Origin: Catenuloplanes niger
GTDB taxonomy: Bacteria; Actinomycetota; Actinomycetes; Mycobacteriales; Micromonosporaceae
NCBI RefSeq assembly: GCF_031458255.1
Contig: NZ_JAVDYC010000001.1
Coordinates: forward strand, 8,666,501 to 8,730,500
Direction of reading: 5' to 3'
DNA: 64,000 nt
In this document: positions 60,321-64,000 of the stretch, one piece after another
How positions within the stretch are numbered: the first letter of the stretch is position 1
How the letters are laid out: every line of letters begins with the position of its first letter
Translations under genes and position numbers: made by a program
The notes under the pieces: model-generated
Database searches by the model: none
Told to the model about the DNA's origin: nothing
Seen by the model: the letters and a program-made list of their open reading frames with translations, nothing else

Positions 60321-60557
60321 GACGGCGTCCGGCTGCGTCCGCGGCCGGGTCCACGCGCGGGCGGGTGGTGTCCGGCGACGTCCGCAGCCGGGAGGTCGGC
60401 GCGGCGACCGCGTCGGTGGCCGCGTCGGTGGCCGGGAGGGTGGCGTGATCACCCGCGTACCGTGGCCGGTCGTGGGCCGGTTGACCGCGCACCGCACGGA
60501 GGACGCCGCTGCGCTCGTCACCCCCGTGCCCTCCCCACCGGCGCGGGCTGCCGGCCG

Positions 60558-60563
60558 TAGGAT
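60558..60563 (+). promoter_or_regulatory. -10 element of the phosphatase gene
   Basis: TAGGAT ends seven nucleotides before the GTG start; no ribosome site. Leaderless-type arrangement. Confidence 0.45.
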
Positions 60564-60570
60564 CAGGCAC

Positions 60571-61782
60571 GTGCCGGCGCCCAGAGATGTCGATGTCGAA
60601 CAGCGTCTGCGCCGACTGCAGACCCTGGCCGACACCGGCCTGTCCCGGCTGCGCGGCGCGGAGCTGACCGACGTGCTGCTCGACCGCGCCCGCACCGTGC
60701 TCGACGCGGAGACCGCCGCGGTGCTGGTGCTCGACCGGCACGCCCGCCAGCTGGCCGTCGTCGCGGCGAAGGGGCTGGAGGACGAGGTGCGCCGCCGCAT
60801 CCGGATCCCGGTCGGCGCCGGTTTCGCCGGCCGGGTCGCGTCGACCGGTGAGCCCGTCATGATCGCCGAGGTCACCGCCGCGGAGGTGGTCAGCCCGGTC
60901 CTGATCGAGGCGGGTGTCCGGTCGCTGCTCGGTGTGCCGATGTTCGCCGGCGGCGAGGTGGTCGGCGTGCTGCACGTCGGCACCCGCACGCCGCGCCGGT
61001 TCACCGCCGAGGACGTCGAACTGCTCGCCCTGTGCGCGGACCGGATCGGCGCCGCCACCGTGGCCGGCACGCGCGGCCTCGACCATCAGGCCGCGCTCGC
61101 GCTGCAACGCAGCCTGCTGCCGACCCGGCTGCCGGACGTGCCCGGCCTGGAGCTGGCCGCCCGCTACGTGCCCGGCCACGACGCCGGCGTCGGCGGTGAC
61201 TGGTACGACGTGTTCCCGCTCCCCGGCGACCGTCTCGGGCTGGTCATCGGTGACGTCTCCGGTCACGGCCTGGCGGCCGCCGTCGTGATGGGCCGGCTGC
61301 GCAGCGCGCTGCGCGCCTACGCGCTGATCTCCGCCGACCCGGCCACCGTCCTCACGCACCTCGACCACAAGGTCCACCACTTCGAGGCCGGCAGCCTCAC
61401 CACCGTCGCGTACGCCGTGATCAGCGCGGACCGCACCCGGGTCGACCTCTCGCTGGCCGGGCACCTGCCACCGGTCCTGGCCGTCCCGGGCTGCTCCGCC
61501 GCGCCGGTCACCACCCCGGTCGACGCACCGCTCGGCCTGCGCCCGAGCCACCGGGCGCGCCGCACCACCATGATCCCGCTGCCGCCGGGCGCGCTGCTCG
61601 TCTGCTACACCGACGGCCTGGTCGAACGCCGCACCGAGATCATCGACGAGGGCATCGCCCGGCTCACCGCCGCCGTCCACCCCGGCTCCGCCGAGGAGAC
61701 CTGCGCCAAGACCATGACGCTGCTCGGCCTCGAGCAGCCGGCCGACGACATCGCCTTGCTCGTCGTCCACCGGACCGGGTGA
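60571..61782 (+). CDS. GAF-domain PP2C (RsbU/SpoIIE-type) serine phosphatase
   Basis: The 403-residue protein has an N-terminal helix (VEQRLRRLQTLADTGLSRL), a GAF domain (about 25-165; RIPVGAGFAGRVASTGEPVM, SLLGVPMFAGGEVVGVLHVG) and a SpoIIE-type PP2C domain (about 180-400) with LQRSLLPTRLPDVPGLELAA, GGDWYDVFPL and VIGDVSGHGLAAAVVMGRLR supplying the metal-binding Asp residues. Such phosphatases dephosphorylate anti-sigma-factor antagonists in partner-switching control of stress responses. No anti-sigma or antagonist gene adjoins it. The GTG start follows a leaderless-type -10; an earlier in-frame start lacks coding bias. Confidence 0.87.
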   Translation: MPAPRDVDVEQRLRRLQTLADTGLSRLRGAELTDVLLDRARTVLDAETAAVLVLDRHARQLAVVAAKGLEDEVRRRIRIPVGAGFAGRVASTGEPVMIAEVTAAEVVSPVLIEAGVRSLLGVPMFAGGEVVGVLHVGTRTPRRFTAEDVELLALCADRIGAATVAGTRGLDHQAALALQRSLLPTRLPDVPGLELAARYVPGHDAGVGGDWYDVFPLPGDRLGLVIGDVSGHGLAAAVVMGRLRSALRAYALISADPATVLTHLDHKVHHFEAGSLTTVAYAVISADRTRVDLSLAGHLPPVLAVPGCSAAPVTTPVDAPLGLRPSHRARRTTMIPLPPGALLVCYTDGLVERRTEIIDEGIARLTAAVHPGSAEETCAKTMTLLGLEQPADDIALLVVHRTG

Positions 61783-61908
61783 CGGCCTGCCGGTCTTCTA
61801 CACCGGAGGCTGGAACGAGTCAAGAAACGAATCCTCGCGACTGTGCAGCCGACCGCGATCGCGGAAACATCTCCCGTGTCCAGAACGGACATCTTCCGAG
61901 GGAGGACC

Positions 61909-62301
61909 ATGAACAAGCGGGGACTGCACATGGCCGGCGCGCTCGGCGTCGCGCTGGTCTCGGCCCTGGCCCTGGCGGGCCCGGCCGGTGCCGCTCACAA
62001 GAACGGCGTCGTCGAGGCCGGCGAGTTCGGGCTGTACTACTCGCCGAACCGGGGCGGGCCGGTGCTCGACCTCTACACCGACGACGACAACTTCGCCAAC
62101 GACTACTTCCCCGGCACGAGCACGCCGGCGAACGACAACACGGCGTCGTACTGGAACCGGGACAGCTTCATCTGGCACGTCTACACCAACGCGGGCTACA
62201 CCGGCTCGCACGGCTGCCTGGACCCGGGGCACATCGGCAACGCCTCGACGACGTTCCGCAACCGGATCTCGTCGGCGCAGTACCTGAGCACCAGCTGCTG
62301 A
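61909..62301 (+). CDS. Small secreted protein, peptidase-inhibitor I36/crystallin-like (paralogue 1)
   Basis: The 130-residue protein has a signal peptide (LHMAGALGVALVSALALAGP, cleaved near AGAAH) and a mature domain of about 100 residues. It contains AGEFGLYYSPNRGG, VLDLYTDDDNFANDYFPG, a Trp-rich WNRDSFIWHVYTNAGYTG and HGCLDPGHIG, resembling a single beta-gamma-crystallin-like or I36 inhibitor domain. Two Cys may pair. The gene two positions downstream encodes a clear paralogue. Excellent ribosome site (GAGGGAGG). Secreted, function unproven; a protease inhibitor or matrix protein is possible. Confidence 0.7.
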   Translation: MNKRGLHMAGALGVALVSALALAGPAGAAHKNGVVEAGEFGLYYSPNRGGPVLDLYTDDDNFANDYFPGTSTPANDNTASYWNRDSFIWHVYTNAGYTGSHGCLDPGHIGNASTTFRNRISSAQYLSTSC

Positions 62302-62379
62302 GGCATCGGCTGCCGCGCAGTCGGCAGCTGAGCATCCGGCAGCTGAGTGTCGGCTGCTGAGACGGGCTGCGGCCCGGCT

Positions 62380-62412
62380 GCCGCTCCGCCCACCGCAATT
62401 GGGCGGAGCGGC
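62380..62412 (+). terminator. Stem-loop before the lipoprotein gene
   Basis: A perfect 12-bp inverted repeat (GCCGCTCCGCCC, loop 9 nt, complement). Between the preceding stop and this hairpin, a GGCAGCTGAG-like motif is repeated imperfectly three to four times. Probably the terminator of paralogue 1. Confidence 0.6.
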
Positions 62413-62445
62413 GGTGCCCTGAGCATACCGCCGGACGGGGGAGAG

Positions 62446-63327
62446 ATGAGTTTTCGACGGGGCGCGGCCGCGGTGCTGGTCGCCGTGCTGGTGACGGCCG
62501 GATGCGGGACGCCGGCCGCGGACGACGGCGGCGAGCCGGAGATCGGCGACGTGCCGGTCATCGCGGACGCCAGCGACCTCAAGCTGCCGGTACAGGACTA
62601 CATGCCGACCCCGGAGCAGGCGAAACGGATCGGGGTCGCGCAGATCGAGCTGATCAAGCGCTGCATGGCCCGGTTCGGCAAGGCGTACGACGTCGATCCG
62701 GTCGACGGCGACGCGTACGGGCCACGGAGCCTCACCGACCGCCGGTACGGCATCACCGACCTGGAGCTCGCCCGCGCGGACGGCTACGGCCTGGGCGACC
62801 GCGATCCCGCGCGACAGCCGGAGGCGAAACGCCCGGCGCTGGACGCCGACGCGGAGACGGTGCTCGGCGGTGACGGCCGGTCCGAGGTGAACGGCCAGAA
62901 GGTTCCGGAGGGCGGCTGCCTGGCCGAGGCCGGCCGGAACCTGAACGCGGAGATCCCGGAGGGTGCCGACTACCGGCGCGGCACGGACCTGCAGGAGTGG
63001 TCGTTCAAGAAGTCCCGCGAGGACAGCCGGGTGCGCAACGCGTTCGTGGCCTGGTCGCGGTGCATGGCCGAGGCGGGATACTCCTATGCGGACCCGTTCG
63101 CCCCGGCCGGGGACCCGGCGTTCGCCGAGGGGAAGGCGAGCGCGCAGGAGACCGCAGTGGCCGTGGCCGACGTCGGCTGCAAGCAGCGCACCAACCTGGT
63201 CGGCATCTTCTACACGGTGGAGTCCGCCTACCAGACGCGGGAGATCGACAAGGAGTCCAACAACTTCGACGCGACGCTGGACGCGATCGCGGCGCGCGAC
63301 CGGGTGGCGGCCGCCGCGCTGAGCTGA
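62446..63327 (+). CDS. Lipoprotein of unknown function
   Basis: The 293-residue protein has a lipoprotein signal (AAAVLVAVLVTAGCG, Cys20) and a soluble, charged mature part. Two segments, KRCMARFGKAYDVD and WSRCMAEAGYSYADPF, each place a Cys before a helix end; a further GGCLAEAGRNL and VGCKQRTNL complete two probable disulfides. The pattern RCM-x-x-x-G-Y repeats and may indicate an internal duplication, a feature of several actinobacterial surface lipoproteins. The ATG follows GGGGGAGAG. It lies between the two I36-like paralogues, 14 bp before the second, so at least these two are co-transcribed. Confidence 0.7.
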   Translation: MSFRRGAAAVLVAVLVTAGCGTPAADDGGEPEIGDVPVIADASDLKLPVQDYMPTPEQAKRIGVAQIELIKRCMARFGKAYDVDPVDGDAYGPRSLTDRRYGITDLELARADGYGLGDRDPARQPEAKRPALDADAETVLGGDGRSEVNGQKVPEGGCLAEAGRNLNAEIPEGADYRRGTDLQEWSFKKSREDSRVRNAFVAWSRCMAEAGYSYADPFAPAGDPAFAEGKASAQETAVAVADVGCKQRTNLVGIFYTVESAYQTREIDKESNNFDATLDAIAARDRVAAAALS

Positions 63328-63341
63328 CGAGGGGGAGAGCG

Positions 63342-63722
63342 ATGAGAAGGACGTGGTGGGGCGCGGGTGCGGTCGCGGTGGTCGCCGCGGTGGGCGTGGC
63401 GGCGCCGGCGCACGCGGCCGAGCGTGACGGGACGCTGGAGAGCGGCGAGTTCGGCCTGTTCCACCGGACGAACACCGCCCTGGTGCTGGACCTGCGGCAG
63501 TCCGACACCGACCTGCGCGACGACGTCTTCCCGGGTACGGCGATCGCCGTCCACGGCAACACCGGGTGGTTCGCCAATCGCGACACGGTGACATGGCACC
63601 TCTACACCGGCCCGAACTTCACCGGTTCGCAGGGCTGTGTGGAGCCGGGACACATCGGCGGCCCGGGGGGTCCGATCCGATTCACCATCGCGTCGTCCCG
63701 CCGGTCCTCGGCCGGCTGCTGA
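63342..63722 (+). CDS. Small secreted protein, peptidase-inhibitor I36/crystallin-like (paralogue 2)
   Basis: The 126-residue protein has a signal peptide (WGAGAVAVVAAVGVAAPAHA) and a domain matching the first paralogue segment by segment: ESGEFGLFHRTNTALVLDLR, DVFPGTAIAV, GNTGWFANRDTVTWHLYTGP, NFTGSQGCVEPGHIG. The shared core is GEFGL, VLDL, FPGT, NRD-x-x-x-WH-x-YT and GC-x-x-PGHIG. ATG with GGGGGAGAG upstream, 14 bp after the lipoprotein stop. Followed by a strong hairpin shared with the convergent regulator gene. Function unknown. Confidence 0.7.
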   Translation: MRRTWWGAGAVAVVAAVGVAAPAHAAERDGTLESGEFGLFHRTNTALVLDLRQSDTDLRDDVFPGTAIAVHGNTGWFANRDTVTWHLYTGPNFTGSQGCVEPGHIGGPGGPIRFTIASSRRSSAGC

Positions 63723-63736
63723 ACCTGCCGTACCGC

Positions 63737-63774
63737 ACGTCACCCCGGTGTCCTTTTCGACACCGGGGTGACGT
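63737..63774. terminator. Bidirectional terminator
   Basis: A perfect 16-bp stem (ACGTCACCCCGGTGTC and complement) with a T-rich 6-nt loop lies between the stops of the secreted protein and the convergent LuxR-type gene. Confidence 0.75.
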
Positions 63775-63783
63775 CGCTGCGAT

Positions 63784-64000
63784 TTACTCAGCGTTTTCGC
63801 AGCGCGTTTCCAGTTGCACACCCAATCGTACGAGTTCGGCGCTGTTGCGAATTCCCGTCTTCGCGCGGATCCTGCGCAGATAGGTGTCCACCGTGCTGTG
63901 GGCTATCCCCATTCGACGGCCGATCTGGAGATAGGTCAGGCCCTGGGACAGGTGGATGAGAACTTCTTCCTCTCGGTCCGATAGGTTGCCATGGTCAACC
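63784..64000 (-). CDS. LuxR/NarL-type helix-turn-helix regulator, N-terminal part outside window
   Basis: The minus strand encodes the last 71 residues of a regulator: LSDREEEVLIHLSQGLTYLQ, then IGRRMGIAHSTVDTYLRRIR with AKTGIRNSAELVRLG, a standard GerE/LuxR tetrahelical DNA-binding domain. It ends with TAA after CENAE. The gene runs off the right edge, so its sensor or receiver part is not seen. Codons such as ATA, CTA and GAA and a TAA stop make this stretch less GC-rich than its neighbours. Convergent with the secreted paralogue across a shared hairpin. Confidence 0.85.
   Translation of the reverse strand, partial: VDHGNLSDREEEVLIHLSQGLTYLQIGRRMGIAHSTVDTYLRRIRAKTGIRNSAELVRLGVQLETRCENAE

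Overview
The window reads as chromosome of a high-GC actinomycete. Codon use is extremely G/C rich at third positions, GTG and TTG starts are common, many gene pairs overlap by ATGA or GTGA, and several genes look leaderless, with a -10 hexamer 5-7 nt before the start codon. Family content (BTAD regulators, DUF2993 with MMPL, nSTAND-WD40, F420-type oxidoreductases) fits a filamentous actinomycete. Micromonosporaceae is my guess and is not proven. I saw no rRNA, tRNA, CRISPR array or replication origin.

Layout. 1-3.4 kb: three genes sharing one exported domain, one of them fused to a degenerate CHAT protease and an ATPase. 3.6-6.9 kb: a tyrosinase-type copper oxidase with seven N-terminal FG-GAP repeats, co-translated with a DUF2182 membrane protein. 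7-12 kb: small-metabolism genes (alpha/beta hydrolase, FAD oxidoreductase, ABM monooxygenase, HD protein) and a membrane diguanylate cyclase. 12.1-17.9 kb: a GntR-controlled sugar-acid operon (mannonate dehydratase, fructuronate reductase, transporter, zinc dehydrogenase) that fits L-gulonate/hexuronate catabolism to 2-keto-3-deoxygluconate. 17.9-27.1 kb: a patchy accessory stretch of small unknown genes, an IS110 transposase remnant, frameshifted genes and minisatellites.

27.1-31.3 kb: a large STAND ATPase with WD40 repeats. 31.4-36.4 kb: a two-component system followed by a DUF2993 lipid-binding protein and an MMPL exporter. An ACTCTCA motif lies before the response regulator, before the DUF2993-MMPL pair and before a secreted protein at 39.2 kb, which suggests a small envelope regulon. 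36.4-42.4 kb: a membrane-anchored BTAD regulator, a secreted protein of unknown function, and a 987-residue secreted multidomain protein (PA14, beta-propeller dehydrogenase-like, carbohydrate-binding and 3-keto-glycoside hydrolase-like domains).

42.6-46.5 kb: a small membrane protein, a NUDIX hydrolase, a Tat-exported esterase and apolipoprotein N-acyltransferase. 46.7-58.5 kb: an exopolysaccharide-type cluster. A divergent GH39-like hydrolase faces a tightly coupled run of four glycosyltransferases, a large membrane protein, a glycosyltransferase-flippase fusion and a PIG-L deacetylase. 58.5-61.8 kb: a quinone oxidoreductase, an F420-type oxidoreductase and a GAF-PP2C phosphatase. 61.9-63.7 kb: two paralogous small secreted proteins flanking a lipoprotein. 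The right edge holds the C-terminus of a LuxR-type regulator.
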